DNA from: Listeria floridensis FSL S10-1187
GTDB lineage: Bacteria; Bacillota; Bacilli; Lactobacillales; Listeriaceae
Assembly: GCF_000525875.1 (NCBI RefSeq)
Contig: NZ_AODF01000005.1
Coordinates: 1 to 64,000 of the forward strand
Direction: 5' to 3'
DNA length: 64,000 bases
The stretch's first letter is position 1. The number at the start of each line of letters is the position of its first letter. Positions 28,346 through 39,665 of this stretch are shown here, one piece after another. The position numbers and the translations under genes are program-made. A model generated the notes under the pieces. It did not search any database and was not told where the DNA came from. It saw only the letters and a list, made by a program, of their open reading frames with translations.

Positions 28346-30343
28346 TTGTTTGATAAAACAGATCAATTAGCGATTAACACGATTCGCACTTTGTCGATTG
28401 ACGCGATTCAAAAAGCCAATTCCGGACACCCAGGTTTACCGATGGGGGCGGCTCCTATGGCTTATACTTTATTTTCACGGGTATTAAATGCGAATCCTGC
28501 CAATTCACACTGGTTCAATCGTGATCGCTTCGTGCTTTCGGCTGGACACGGTTCAATGCTTTTATATAGCTTACTTCATTTAAGCGGTTACAAATTAAGT
28601 TTAGATGATATTAAAAACTTCCGTCAATGGGGAAGTAAAACACCAGGGCATCCTGAGTATCGTCATACTGATGGTGTCGATGCTACAACTGGGCCACTTG
28701 GACAAGGAATTGGGATGGCCGTTGGGATGGCGATGGCTGAGCGGCATTTAGCAGCTCTTTATAATAAAGCTGATTATAATATTGTAGATCACTATACGTT
28801 TGCACTTTGCGGCGATGGCGACTTGATGGAAGGGATTTCATCTGAAGCTTCTAGTCTTGCTGGACATCAGCAACTTGGTCGTTTGATCGTGCTCTATGAT
28901 TCAAATAATATTTCGCTTGATGGTGATTTGGATCATTCTTTCTCGGAAGATGTGCAAAAACGTTATGAAAGCTACGGCTGGGAACATTTGTTGGTTAAAG
29001 ATGGTAACAATACCGATGAAATCTTAGCTGCGATTGAAAAAGCTAAACAAAATGAAACACAACCTACTTTGATTGAAGTTAAAACTGTAATTGGGTTTGG
29101 TGCTCCTGATGCTGGTACGAGCAAAGTTCACGGTGCTCCGCTTGGAGATGAAGGCGTGAAAACAGCAAAACAAGCTTATGGCTGGAATTATGATGAAGCC
29201 TTCTTTGTTCCTGAAGAAGTATATGAACGCTTTGGTTCTACAATTGTTGAACGAGGTGCAAAAGCAGAAAAAGAATGGAGTGATTTGTTCGTTTCTTATA
29301 AGAAGGATTTCCCTGAGCTTGCGAAACAGTTAGAAGATAGTATTGATGGGCATCAAGCTCCTGGTTTTGCTGATGGACTGACGACTTATCACGAAGGAGA
29401 TAAAGCTCTTGCAAGTCGTGCTTCGAGCGGCGAAGCGATTAATGCCTTTGCTGAAAAAATGCCATGTCTGTTTGGCGGTTCCGCTGACCTAGCTGGTTCT
29501 AATAACACAATGATTAAAACGGATGGAGAGTTTACGAAGGATAATCCGGCTGCACGCAATATATGGTTTGGTGTGCGTGAATTTGCAATGGGTGCTGCTT
29601 TAAACGGGATGGCTCTTCATGAAGGGCTAAAAGTTTATGGCGGAACATTCTTTGTATTTTCCGATTACTTGCGTGCTGCGATTCGTTTAGCATCAATTCA
29701 ACAACTCCCAGTCACATATGTGCTAACTCATGATAGCATTGCTGTCGGGGAAGACGGCCCTACACATGAGCCTGTTGAACAGTTAGCCTCTCTTCGTGCT
29801 ATGCCTGGTCTTTCCGTCATTCGCCCTGCTGACGGAAATGAAGTGAATACCGCATGGAAAATTGCAATCGAATCAACAAACAAACCTCATGCACTTGTTT
29901 TAACCAGACAAGGTTTGCCTGTTCTTAAAAACAGCGATAAGTTGGCAGAGGAAGGGGTTCGCAAAGGAGCATATGTAATTTCACCGGCGAAAAAAGGAAC
30001 ACCTGATGCGATCTTACTTGCCAGCGGTTCAGAAGTCCACTTGGCTATTGAAGCACAAACTACTTTGCTTGAAAAAGGAATAGATGTATCAGTTGTTTCG
30101 GTACCATCATTTGACTTATTTGAATCTCAATCTGCAGAGTATAAAGAAAGTGTGCTTCCAAACGCTGTACGGAAACGCCTTGCTATTGAGATGGGATCGA
30201 GTTTCGGCTGGGGACGTTATGTTGGTCTTGACGGTCAAGTGCTTGGAATTGATAAATTCGGCGCTTCTGCACCAGGTGAAACGATTATTGAAAACTATGG
30301 CTTTACAGTCGAAAATATTGTCAAATTAGTTGAAGAGCTTTAA
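28346..30343 (+). CDS. tkt: Transketolase
   Basis: This thiamine-diphosphate enzyme moves two-carbon units in the pentose phosphate pathway. I favour TTG 28346 ([30 protein letters not shown]), behind AGAGAGG, because Listeria enzymes start with this sequence as I remember them. ATG 28337 and a codon at 28316 are alternatives in the same frame. It is about 665 aa. The ThDP/Mg site is [23 protein letters not shown]. The central pyrimidine domain holds [21 protein letters not shown] and [20 protein letters not shown]-terminal transketolase domain follows. Confidence 0.95.
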   Translation: MFDKTDQLAINTIRTLSIDAIQKANSGHPGLPMGAAPMAYTLFSRVLNANPANSHWFNRDRFVLSAGHGSMLLYSLLHLSGYKLSLDDIKNFRQWGSKTPGHPEYRHTDGVDATTGPLGQGIGMAVGMAMAERHLAALYNKADYNIVDHYTFALCGDGDLMEGISSEASSLAGHQQLGRLIVLYDSNNISLDGDLDHSFSEDVQKRYESYGWEHLLVKDGNNTDEILAAIEKAKQNETQPTLIEVKTVIGFGAPDAGTSKVHGAPLGDEGVKTAKQAYGWNYDEAFFVPEEVYERFGSTIVERGAKAEKEWSDLFVSYKKDFPELAKQLEDSIDGHQAPGFADGLTTYHEGDKALASRASSGEAINAFAEKMPCLFGGSADLAGSNNTMIKTDGEFTKDNPAARNIWFGVREFAMGAALNGMALHEGLKVYGGTFFVFSDYLRAAIRLASIQQLPVTYVLTHDSIAVGEDGPTHEPVEQLASLRAMPGLSVIRPADGNEVNTAWKIAIESTNKPHALVLTRQGLPVLKNSDKLAEEGVRKGAYVISPAKKGTPDAILLASGSEVHLAIEAQTTLLEKGIDVSVVSVPSFDLFESQSAEYKESVLPNAVRKRLAIEMGSSFGWGRYVGLDGQVLGIDKFGASAPGETIIENYGFTVENIVKLVEEL

Positions 30344-30346
30344 TAA

Positions 30347-30391
30347 AACAGGCAGAAGTCAGGTTTATACTGTACTTCTGCCTGTTCTTTT
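30347..30391 (+). terminator. Terminator after tkt
   Basis: ACAGGCAGAAGT and ACTTCTGCCTGT form a perfect 12-bp stem with a 15-nt loop, followed by TCTTTT. Confidence 0.8.
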
Positions 30392-30468
30392 GTAAAAAAG
30401 TATTGTTTGTTAATCGCAAATCAAGTACAATGTAAGAGGTATATTCGTTCAAGGAGGAGAAAGAAACT

Positions 30469-30723
30469 ATGTGGATTTACATTCTTGTCGGTCTGATTTG
30501 CTTGTTAGCTGGACTGGCTGGCGGCTTCTTTATTGCAAGACGCTACATGATGAACTATTTGAAAAACAATCCGCCTGTCAATGAGCAAATGCTTCAAATG
30601 ATGATGGCGCAAATGGGACAAAAACCGTCTCAAAAGAAAGTCAACCAAATGATGAACGCGATGAACAAACAAAGTGAAAAAGAAATGAAGAAAAAAGAAA
30701 AAAATAATTTATTGTTCTTATAA
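30469..30723 (+). CDS. YneF-like UPF0154 small membrane protein
   Basis: This 84-aa protein has one N-terminal membrane helix ([21 protein letters not shown]), then [39 protein letters not shown], the UPF0154 signature. The ATG at 30469 follows CAAGGAGGAGAAAGAAACT. The function is unknown. The last residues ([11 protein letters not shown]) are unlike the family. Dropping one A from each of two adjacent runs would end the protein at about 78 aa in Lys residues, but this correction is speculative. Confidence 0.85.
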   Translation: MWIYILVGLICLLAGLAGGFFIARRYMMNYLKNNPPVNEQMLQMMMAQMGQKPSQKKVNQMMNAMNKQSEKEMKKKEKNNLLFL

Positions 30724-30841
30724 GATTAGGATGATTGATGTCAATAAAGGTTTGTGAAAATTATTTCCACTGATTTTTCATTAATATATCCATGTGATTC
30801 TTGTATTATTTTTTCACCAACTTTCAATGATTTAAGAAACG

Positions 30842-30886
30842 ACACTTAATTGTTGCAGTATAATCTGTGATGATTAAGTGTTTTTT
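30842..30886 (+). terminator. Hairpin with T tail in the gene-poor region
   Basis: ACACTTAAT pairs with ATTAAGTGT across about 22 nt and is followed by TTTTT. It could terminate yneF or an unannotated transcript. Confidence 0.45.
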
Positions 30887-31183
30887 GATGTGGAAAAAGC
30901 TAGGTACGACTTGCAAAGTCAGAGAGGTTTAATAGTTTTAGGAAAAATGTGGAAAGTGAAAATTAAGTGATTGGTCATCTAACTATATAATTGCTTAAAA
31001 AAGCAAATGTGGAATACTCTCTTTTAGGCAGAGGAAGATTCTAAACGAACAGCACGAATACTTAAAATGTAGCTTTATTGATCTTTCAACTTTTGTCATG
31101 ATTTACATTTCTTTATACTTTTATTTCTAACGTTTTAATTCGATCACACTAAAATTAAAGTAAGGAAAAGGAAAGTGGATTTT

Positions 31184-31273
31184 TTGGTTGAAAAGAGATT
31201 TATGCAATTATTACTGTTCTTTTCTTTGGGTTGGATACTAAATATCATTTTATTATTGTTATTAAATGCCTGA
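31184..31273 (+). CDS. Possible 29-codon hydrophobic peptide
   Basis: A TTG at 31184, about 10 nt after AAGGAAAGTGGA, opens a frame reading MVEKRFMQLLLFFSLGWILN and then IILLLLLNA. It is one continuous membrane-spanning stretch behind a positively charged start. Such peptides can be type I toxins or small membrane regulators. No homologue is recognised and the frame could arise by chance in AT-rich DNA. Confidence 0.25.
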   Translation: MVEKRFMQLLLFFSLGWILNIILLLLLNA

Positions 31274-31736
31274 TCATTTCTATCTTGAGTGTTGCAATGC
31301 TAATTTGATTTTTGAGAGAGTGTTATGAATGGTGGAAGTGCTTTTCTTAATTTTATATCTTTAGAATTTCCTCTAGTAGTATTCAAATGCAACTAAATTT
31401 ATCGCTGTTTCATACAATTCAGTGGGTCATTATGAGCGAAACGAATGTACTCTATGCCAGCGCGTGGAGGTTGGAAAAAAGTAGTAAACTTACAATGAAA
31501 CGCTTTGTTAGTAAAACTAGCAGAAAAATTTCAATCATAAACCAGATTCTTACTTTTTTAAAAAACCAATAAAGAGATTCTAAACTCAGTTTGGCTTAGG
31601 TGGAAAAATTCTCATTGTTAGACTTTGGATTTTCAAAGAGATACGGGTTGAAATTGATGTTTTAGATGCATTTTCGCCTGATGAAAAACTATCAAAATAT
31701 CACTTTTTTCCTGCTATAAGTATTTGACTGTGAACG

Positions 31737-31774
31737 AGCGATGGAATATACCCAAAATGGGTAGATAGATCGCT
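31737..31774 (+). other. Two-part stem-loop in the gene-poor region
   Basis: The outer stem AGCGAT/ATCGCT encloses an internal loop and an inner ACCC-AAAAT-GGGT hairpin. No promoter or T run is obvious nearby. Confidence 0.3.
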
Positions 31775-32018
31775 TATTCAAGTTAGCTCGATATGTGACT
31801 GATAATTTGATTGCTTTATAAAAGGTTATCATTACTAGTAATGTATCATAGAGTCGCTTGTTAAGAAATCGAAAGACGAATGTATAGGAATTTATCACTA
31901 ATAAGATGATAAATCAATTATTTCTTACTTTTTATAAAATAGATTCATTTATTTCTACTGTTCAAAATTACTTATTTTCGTTATAATAAATTTACTACAA
32001 TCAGAAAGAGGTAAGAGA

Positions 32019-32438
32019 ATGAACAACAGAAAAGCTGAATTTATCATGACAATTATCGGAGCGAGCCTAGGTGCTTTAGGGGTTCTAATTACTGCTCCCA
32101 TGCTACTTATGATTATGTTTGTAGCAACAACAAGTTCCTCAGGAATGATGTCGTCACGTACGATGATGCACGGAGACGACTTGTTAGGATTAGTGTTTGG
32201 AGGCGGCTTAATTGTTATTTCGCTGTTGCTGGCTATTGTTGCATGCTTATTCGGCTTTATTGCTGCTTTTAAACTTAAAAAAGGTAACTCAGTAAAAGCT
32301 TGGTCGATTGCTTTGATTGTAATCGGGGCACTTTGTTTCTTCAGTTATGGCTGGATCACAGGGGTATTGTTCTTGATTTCTGGGATTATGTCGCTTACAA
32401 AGCTGTCGAGCGATCGAAATAGTTTTGATGATTTCTAA
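32019..32438 (+). CDS. DUF4064-like membrane protein
   Basis: The 139-aa protein has four predicted membrane helices (about residues 8-36, 58-86, 93-110 and 113-128) and a polar C-terminal tail. A Met/Ser-rich stretch (SSGMMSSRTMMHG) lies between the first two. The ATG at 32019 follows AAAGAGGTAAGAGA. It resembles the DUF4064 family of small Firmicutes membrane proteins. The function is unknown. It is a single gene with its own terminator, upstream of hemW. Confidence 0.65.
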   Translation: MNNRKAEFIMTIIGASLGALGVLITAPMLLMIMFVATTSSSGMMSSRTMMHGDDLLGLVFGGGLIVISLLLAIVACLFGFIAAFKLKKGNSVKAWSIALIVIGALCFFSYGWITGVLFLISGIMSLTKLSSDRNSFDDF

Positions 32439-32452
32439 AATAAAAGCTTGAA

Positions 32453-32488
32453 AAAAGTGCTACTCATTATAAGAGTGGCACTTTTTTT
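32453..32488 (+). terminator. Terminator before hemW
   Basis: AAAAAGTGCTACTC and GAGTGGCACTTTTT form a stem around ATTATAA, with further T. Confidence 0.85.
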
Positions 32489-32564
32489 TAATATCGAAAC
32501 TCAAGTGATAAAGTGTTATAATATAACGATGTTTGATAGGATTTTAAAGGAAAGAAGGGACGTT

Positions 32565-33692
32565 ATGACGGCTGTTTATATCCACATTCCATTTTGTGAA
32601 CATATTTGCTATTATTGCGATTTTAATAAAGTTTTTTTAGAAGGTCAGCCAGTTGATGAATATGTAAATCTTTTGATTCGTGAGATGGAGCTTGCTACTG
32701 AAGGCAAGCAACTAGAAACGGTTGAAACTATATTTGTCGGGGGAGGAACGCCAACGACACTCACAGAAAAACAAATTGAACGACTTTGTAGTGCGGTTAA
32801 GCGCATTTTTCCCTTATCAAAAAACGCAGAGTTTACATTCGAATCAAATCCAGGAGATTTGTCGGTAGAAAAACTTTCTGTCATGCAAGCGAGTGGTGTG
32901 AATCGGCTTAGCATGGGAGTACAAAGCTTTAATAATGAGTTGCTGAAAAAAATCGGACGGATTCATACGGTGCAGGATGTGTACCAGTCAATTCGAAATG
33001 CGGAGCAGGTTGGTTTTGAAAATCTAAGTATTGATTTGATTTTCAGTCTACCCGGACAAAGTGAGGCAGATTTTAAAGATACGCTTGAAAAAGCACTGGC
33101 GCTTGATTTACCGCATTATTCGGCTTACTCGCTCATTATCGAACCGAAAACCATTTTTTATAATTTGATGCAAAAGGGAGAATTAATTTTGCCAAGCCAA
33201 GATGCGGAAGCAAATATGTACGACTTTTTGATGTCAGAAATGGAAAAAAACGGGAAAAAACAATATGAAATCAGTAATTTCGCGCGGACGGGCTTTGAAA
33301 GTCGGCACAATCTCGTTTACTGGAGCAACGAACATTACTATGGTTTTGGAGCGGGGGCGCACGGATATTTGGCAGATCGGCGCTACAGCAATTTTGGGCC
33401 GCTTAAACAATATATGACTCCCCTCAGTGAAAATAAGCTGCCTATTTTTCAAGTGAAAGATTTATCTTTGAAAGAAGAAATGGAAGAAGAAATGTTTCTT
33501 GGTTTGCGAAAAGTGGCTGGTGTTAATAAAAAACGTTTTTTTGAAAAGTTTGACCGTAATTTGGATGAGGTCTTTAAGGATGCTCTTGAAACTACTTCTG
33601 AAAAAGGATGGCTGATTCATGATCAGCAAAATGTAAAGTTGACACGTGAAGGTCGTTTTTTAGGAAATAATGTTTTTCGTGAATTCCTTTAA
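32565..33692 (+). CDS. hemW: Radical SAM heme chaperone HemW
   Basis: Once annotated as HemN-like coproporphyrinogen oxidase, HemW is a heme-binding radical SAM protein that delivers heme to respiratory enzymes. I chose ATG 32565 behind AAAGAAGGGACGTT (MTAVYIHIPFCEHICYYCDF, 375 aa). The CxxxCxxC cluster motif begins around residue 12, followed by GGGTPTTL and MGVQSFN. It lacks the extra N-terminal region of true HemN. hemW precedes hrcA as in Bacillus and Listeria, but lepA, its usual upstream neighbour, is not here. Confidence 0.93.
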   Translation: MTAVYIHIPFCEHICYYCDFNKVFLEGQPVDEYVNLLIREMELATEGKQLETVETIFVGGGTPTTLTEKQIERLCSAVKRIFPLSKNAEFTFESNPGDLSVEKLSVMQASGVNRLSMGVQSFNNELLKKIGRIHTVQDVYQSIRNAEQVGFENLSIDLIFSLPGQSEADFKDTLEKALALDLPHYSAYSLIIEPKTIFYNLMQKGELILPSQDAEANMYDFLMSEMEKNGKKQYEISNFARTGFESRHNLVYWSNEHYYGFGAGAHGYLADRRYSNFGPLKQYMTPLSENKLPIFQVKDLSLKEEMEEEMFLGLRKVAGVNKKRFFEKFDRNLDEVFKDALETTSEKGWLIHDQQNVKLTREGRFLGNNVFREFL

Positions 33693-33701
33693 AATCGCAT
33701 G

Positions 33702-33742
33702 GTTGACCAATTTTGACCAAATAGGTCGGTCCCTAGTATGAA
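33702..33742 (+). promoter_or_regulatory. CtsR-like heptad repeat and possible upstream promoter of the dnaK operon
   Basis: GTTGACC-AAT-TTTGACC (33702-33718) reads on the minus strand as GGTCAAA-ATT-GGTCAAC. This is close to the CtsR operator of two RGTCAAA heptads spaced 3 bp. The second heptad overlaps a -35 (TTGACC 33713-33718) with TATGAA 18 bp later. A further promoter, TTGACG (33758-33763) and TAAATT (33781-33786), lies closer to hrcA. Confidence 0.5.
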
Positions 33743-33797
33743 ATTAAGTGTTTTCAGTTGACGGGAGCCGATTTGTTTGGTAAATTTATACTTGTAT

Positions 33798-33824
33798 TTA
33801 GCACTTGAAACTTTAGAGTGCTAA
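33798..33824 (+). promoter_or_regulatory. CIRCE element (HrcA operator)
   Basis: TTAGCACTT, 9 bp, GAGTGCTAA: one mismatch from the consensus inverted repeat. It lies 15 bp before the hrcA start. HrcA binds it to repress the heat-shock operon. Confidence 0.97.
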
Positions 33825-33839
33825 AAAGAGGTGATAAAA

Positions 33840-34878
33840 ATGTTGACGGAAAGGCAGTTGCAAATTTTTCGGGCAATCATTGATCATTTCACTTGGACAG
33901 TTCAGCCTGTTGGTTCAAAAAATTTGCTAAAGGAAAGCGAACTGCCATATAGTTCGGCGACCATTCGAAATGAAATGAGTGTTCTTGAAGAGTATGGTTT
34001 TATTGAAAAGACGCATTCATCATCAGGGCGAGTTCCGTCTGAAAAAGGCTACCGCTTTTATGTTGATTATTTGCTTCAACCAAAGGCGCTTACGGCAGAA
34101 GATAAACGGCTGATTCGATCGCTTTTTTTCGGCAGATTATTATGAAGCGGAGCAGTTGATTCAAAATTCTGCTTTGATGCTTTCTGAACTTACAAACTAT
34201 ACTTCAATTGTTCTTGGACCGGAAACATCGAGAAATAAGTTAAGCGGTTTTCGGATTGTACCGATCAGTGAAGCGCAGGCTATGTTGCTTTTAATTACAG
34301 ATCAAGGACATGTTGATCACCATCTTGTGAATTTGCCGAAAGAAGTCACACTTTCTGATGTAGAAAGAACGGTCAATATTTTGAATGAGCGTCTTGTTGG
34401 AGTTCCGCTTGATGAACTTTCGAGCAGAATCCCAACCGAGGTTAAGGAACTTCTCGTAGGTCATGTGGAAAATTCAGAACGGTTGAGTAGTATCGTGTTT
34501 GATACGCTGAAAAATTCGAATCAAGAAAAAGTTTATTTCGGTGGTAAGACGAATATCTTGAATCAACCGGAATTTCACGATGTGGCAAAGATTCGTGATT
34601 TTTTACAATTAGTTGAGGAAGAAAAGGGAATATATGATATGTTTCGTAATATTCCCGATGGCATTCAAGTGAAGATAGGTCGAGAGCTTGATAATGATTT
34701 GCTAAACAATTTAAGCATCATCACAGCTACGTATCAAATTGCAGATGAGCGGGTCGGCGGAATTATTCTGCTTGGTCCAACGCGAATGGAATATGCGCGG
34801 ATGATGGGACTTGTCGATGTATTCAGCAAAGACTTAACAGCAGTTTTAACAAAACTTTATCGAGATCAACAAAAATAG
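33840..34878 (+). CDS. hrcA: Heat-inducible repressor HrcA, one apparent frameshift
   Basis: HrcA represses the dnaK and groE operons through CIRCE and needs GroEL to stay active. I chose ATG 33840 behind AAAAAGAGGTGATAAAA ([17 protein letters not shown]). The winged helix includes [39 protein letters not shown]. The frame breaks at a T7 run (34123-34129). With T6 it reads [20 protein letters not shown] and the whole is 345 aa, the exact Listeria length. The C-terminal dimer domain ends [22 protein letters not shown]. It is the first gene of hrcA-grpE-dnaK-dnaJ. Confidence 0.95.
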
Positions 34879-34920
34879 AAAGGAATAGAAAAATCTCGAT
34901 TTTTCTAAGAGGTGATTTCT

Positions 34921-35487
34921 GTGTCTGAACCTAAAGATAAACAAACCAAGATTGAAGATGAAATTGAAAAAGAAGCTGAAATTGAAGCAAATGAAACGAT
35001 TGAACAGATGGATGAGCAAAATGATGTTACTGAAATTGATCAGAAATTAGCGGAACTTGAAGAAAAGCTTGAAGCGAGCGAAAATCGTTACTTGCGTCTC
35101 CAAGCAGATTTTGAAAATGTAAAAAAACGCACAATTTCTGATCGAGAAGCGGCGATGAAATATCGCTCGCAAAGTCTTGCAGAAGATCTTTTACCAGCAC
35201 TTGATAGCTTTGAAAAAGCGTTGGCGACTGCAAGTGATAATGAAGAGGTTGCTGCAATTTTAACGGGCTTGGAAATGGTTCATGGCCAAATTGTTGCAGC
35301 CCTAAAAAAAGAAGGCATTGAGCCGATTGAAGCACTTGGTGAACAATTTGATCCAAATTTCCACCAAGCTGTGTTACAAGATAATGACCCAGAGAAGGCA
35401 AGCAATGAAATTACTGCTGAGCTACAAAAAGGCTATAAAATTAAAGATCGGGTAATTCGTCCTTCAATGGTAAAAGTAAACGAATAA
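34921..35487 (+). CDS. grpE: Nucleotide exchange factor GrpE
   Basis: GrpE releases ADP from DnaK. GTG 34921 is placed behind CTAAGAGGTGATTTCT, giving [20 protein letters not shown] (188 aa). An acidic disordered start is followed by a long coiled coil ([28 protein letters not shown], about residues 43-70) and the beta domain with [10 protein letters not shown] and [14 protein letters not shown]. It lies 42 bp after hrcA and 34 bp before dnaK. Confidence 0.95.
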   Translation: MSEPKDKQTKIEDEIEKEAEIEANETIEQMDEQNDVTEIDQKLAELEEKLEASENRYLRLQADFENVKKRTISDREAAMKYRSQSLAEDLLPALDSFEKALATASDNEEVAAILTGLEMVHGQIVAALKKEGIEPIEALGEQFDPNFHQAVLQDNDPEKASNEITAELQKGYKIKDRVIRPSMVKVNE

Positions 35488-35518
35488 AAATAGAAATTGA
35501 TTTTTCAGGAGGAAATAA

Positions 35519-37371
<1,853 letters not shown>

Positions 37372-37401
37372 GCAAGAATAAGGAATGAATGTAGATAAAG
37401 A

Positions 37402-37429
37402 GTCAAAGTCTTGCTGACTTTGGCTTTTT
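37402..37429 (+). terminator. Terminator after dnaK
   Basis: GTCAAAGTC and GACTTTGGC pair around TTGCT, followed by TTTTT. dnaJ may therefore be partly or separately transcribed. Confidence 0.75.
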
Positions 37430-37510
37430 ATCTGATATACGCTATATTTATGTGAAGAGTTATGATACAATACCTTAGGATTAAACTATAATAGACAGGA
37501 GTGATGGCGG

Positions 37511-38654
37511 ATGGCAAAACGCGATTATTATGAAGTTCTCGGCGTTTCGAAGAGTGCGACCGCGGATGAAATCAAAAAAGCCTACCGGAAGCTTTCGAAA
37601 CAATACCATCCGGATATCAATAAAGAAGAAGGCGCGGATGAAAAATTCAAAGAGATTTCTGAGGCTTATGAAGTCTTAAGCGATGAAAATAAGCGCGCTC
37701 AATATGATCAATATGGACATGTTGATCCGAACCAAGGATTTGGCGGCGGAGCTGGCGGATTTTCCGGCGGTTTCTCATCAGGCGGTTTTTCTGGATTTGA
37801 AGATATTTTTGATACATTCTTTGGTGGAGGCGGCGGACGTCAGCGTGATCCCAACGCCCCTAGACAAGGGAATGACTTACAATATACGATGCAGTTAAAA
37901 TTTAAGGAAGCGGTTTTCGGAAAAGAAGCAGAGATTGAAATTCCTCGTGAAGAAAACTGTGAAACTTGTCACGGCTCAGGTGCAAAACCGGGGACGCATC
38001 CGGAAAAATGTTCGCACTGCGGTGGTAAAGGCTCAATCAATGTTGAACAAAATACACCGTTTGGTCGGATTGTTAACAAACAAACGTGTTCATACTGTCA
38101 TGGAACTGGAAAAGAAATCAAAGAGAAATGCCCGACTTGTCACGGTTCTGGACGCGTAACGAAAAACAAAAAAAATCAAACTTAAAGTCCCTGCTGGTGT
38201 CAATGATGGACAGCAAATGCGCGTAGCTGGTGAAGGTGAAGCAGGCGTGAACGGCGGACCGAATGGTGATTTATTTGTCGTGTTTGTGATCATTCCAGAT
38301 GAATTCTTTGAACGCGACGGCGATGATATCTTTGTTGAAGTACCGCTCACATTTGTTCAGGCGGCGCTTGGAGACGAAATTGATGTGCCGACGGTTCACG
38401 GGAAAGTAAGGCTTAAAATTCCTGCTGGAACGCAAACTGGGACAACATTCCGTTTGAGAGGAAAAGGTGTGCCACATTTGCGCGGAAGCGGAACAGGGGA
38501 TCAACATGTAGCGGTTAAAGTCATTGTGCCGAAAAAACTCGATGATAATCAGAAGGAAATCTTGCGCAGTTTTGCTGATACGACCGGAGATAAAGTTGAC
38601 GAGCAAAATTCGGGATTCTTTGATAAAATGAAGAGAGCATTTAAAGGCGATTAA
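37511..38654 (+). CDS. dnaJ: Co-chaperone DnaJ (Hsp40), one apparent frameshift
   Basis: DnaJ stimulates DnaK ATPase and delivers substrates. The ATG at 37511 follows CAGGAGTGATGGCGG. The J domain carries HPD in [11 protein letters not shown] (about residue 33). A Gly/Phe-rich linker follows (about residues 75-120). Zinc repeats of CxxCxGxG type ([32 protein letters not shown]) lie around residues 150-210. The frame breaks at A8 (38168-38175). With A7 it reads [20 protein letters not shown], for a total of 380 aa. Confidence 0.96.
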
Positions 38655-38658
38655 AACC

Positions 38659-38704
38659 AAAAAAGCGGACGTTGGATAAAAGACTATCAACATCCGCTTT
38701 TTTT
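38659..38704 (+). terminator. Terminator-like hairpin after dnaJ
   Basis: AAAAAAGCGGACGTTG pairs with CAACATCCGCTTTTTTT across a short loop, immediately before prmA. Confidence 0.8.
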
Positions 38705-38722
38705 AACGAGGAGGGCATAAAT

Positions 38723-39664
38723 GTGGAATGGTCAGAGGTTGAGATTCACACTGTAAACGAGGCGGTAGAGCCGGTTGCAAATTTGCTTAGTGAGTACGGG
38801 GCAAGCGGTGTCGCGATTGAAGATGCGGCGGATTTCTTTAAAGAAAGAGAAGATCAGTTTGGTGAAATTTATGCGCTTAGCCGCGAGGATTATCCAGAAG
38901 ACGGTGTGATTGTGAAGGCTTATTTTCTGAAGACTAATGAGTTTTTGCAGCAAATACCGGAAATGGAGCTGGGGCTGCGCAATTTGAGTGAATTTGATAT
39001 TCCACTTGGCAACTTTAAATTTTTTGTGAACGATGTGAACGATGAAGACTGGGCAACAGCTTGGAAAAAATACTATCATCCGGTTCAAATTACCGATCAC
39101 ATCACAGTTGCGCCGACATGGGAAGAATACACGCCGCGAGCAGATGAACTCGTGATTGAGCTTGATCCAGGAATGGCATTTGGAACGGGAACTCATCCAA
39201 CGACACAGCTTTCAATGCGGGCACTTTCAGAATTTTTGAAGAAGGGCGATCGTGTGATTGACGTTGGTACCGGCTCAGGTGTGCTGGCCATCTTAAGCGC
39301 AAAACTCGGAGCGCATTCCGTGCTTGCGCTAGACCTCGATGAAGTGGCCGTCCGAGCCGCACGAGAAAATGTAGAGCAGAATCAAGTGGCGAATTTAGTT
39401 GAACTGCGTCAAAATGACTTGCTTAACGGTATTAATCAAGAAGCAGATTTAATTGTTGCTAATATTTTAGCAGAAGTTATTCTGCTGTTCCCGAAGGATG
39501 TCCATCGCTTGCTTAAACCAGGCGGCATATTTATCGCTTCAGGTATTATTGAAGGAAAAGCGGAAGATGTGCGCGAGGCTTTGATCGAAGCATCGCTTAC
39601 TGTGCTTGAAACGCGCCAACAGGGCGATTGGGGTGCTATCATCGCTAAACGAGGCGAAGAGTAA
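38723..39664 (+). CDS. prmA: Ribosomal protein L11 methyltransferase PrmA
   Basis: PrmA trimethylates L11. I chose GTG 38723 behind ACGAGGAGGGCATAAAT because it gives [22 protein letters not shown], the family's start (313 aa). The N-terminal substrate-recognition domain is followed by a SAM Rossmann domain: [38 protein letters not shown] and the catalytic-site [13 protein letters not shown]. rsmE begins 1 bp after the stop, so the two are coupled. Confidence 0.95.
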   Translation: MEWSEVEIHTVNEAVEPVANLLSEYGASGVAIEDAADFFKEREDQFGEIYALSREDYPEDGVIVKAYFLKTNEFLQQIPEMELGLRNLSEFDIPLGNFKFFVNDVNDEDWATAWKKYYHPVQITDHITVAPTWEEYTPRADELVIELDPGMAFGTGTHPTTQLSMRALSEFLKKGDRVIDVGTGSGVLAILSAKLGAHSVLALDLDEVAVRAARENVEQNQVANLVELRQNDLLNGINQEADLIVANILAEVILLFPKDVHRLLKPGGIFIASGIIEGKAEDVREALIEASLTVLETRQQGDWGAIIAKRGEE

Positions 39665-39665
39665 C

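Larger units (their letters stand above)
30724..32018. other. 1.3-kb AT-rich region without a normal-sized gene
   Basis: Stops are dense on both strands and no frame shows a recognisable protein. I see a hairpin with T tail (30842-30886), a possible 29-codon hydrophobic frame (31184-31273) and a two-part stem (31737-31774). It joins two blocks that are far apart in L. monocytogenes EGD-e, so it is likely a rearrangement scar or decayed insertion. Confidence 0.6.

Noticed and set aside
31387-31572. 61-codon frame in the gene-poor region
   Set aside because: There is no clear ribosome site and no recognisable motif, and base composition is like the surrounding non-coding DNA. It is about the length expected by chance.
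33724-33733. Second CtsR-like or terminator signal (AGGTCGGTCC) before hrcA
   Set aside because: It can pair weakly with the upstream GACC but has no T run and does not form a second heptad with correct spacing.
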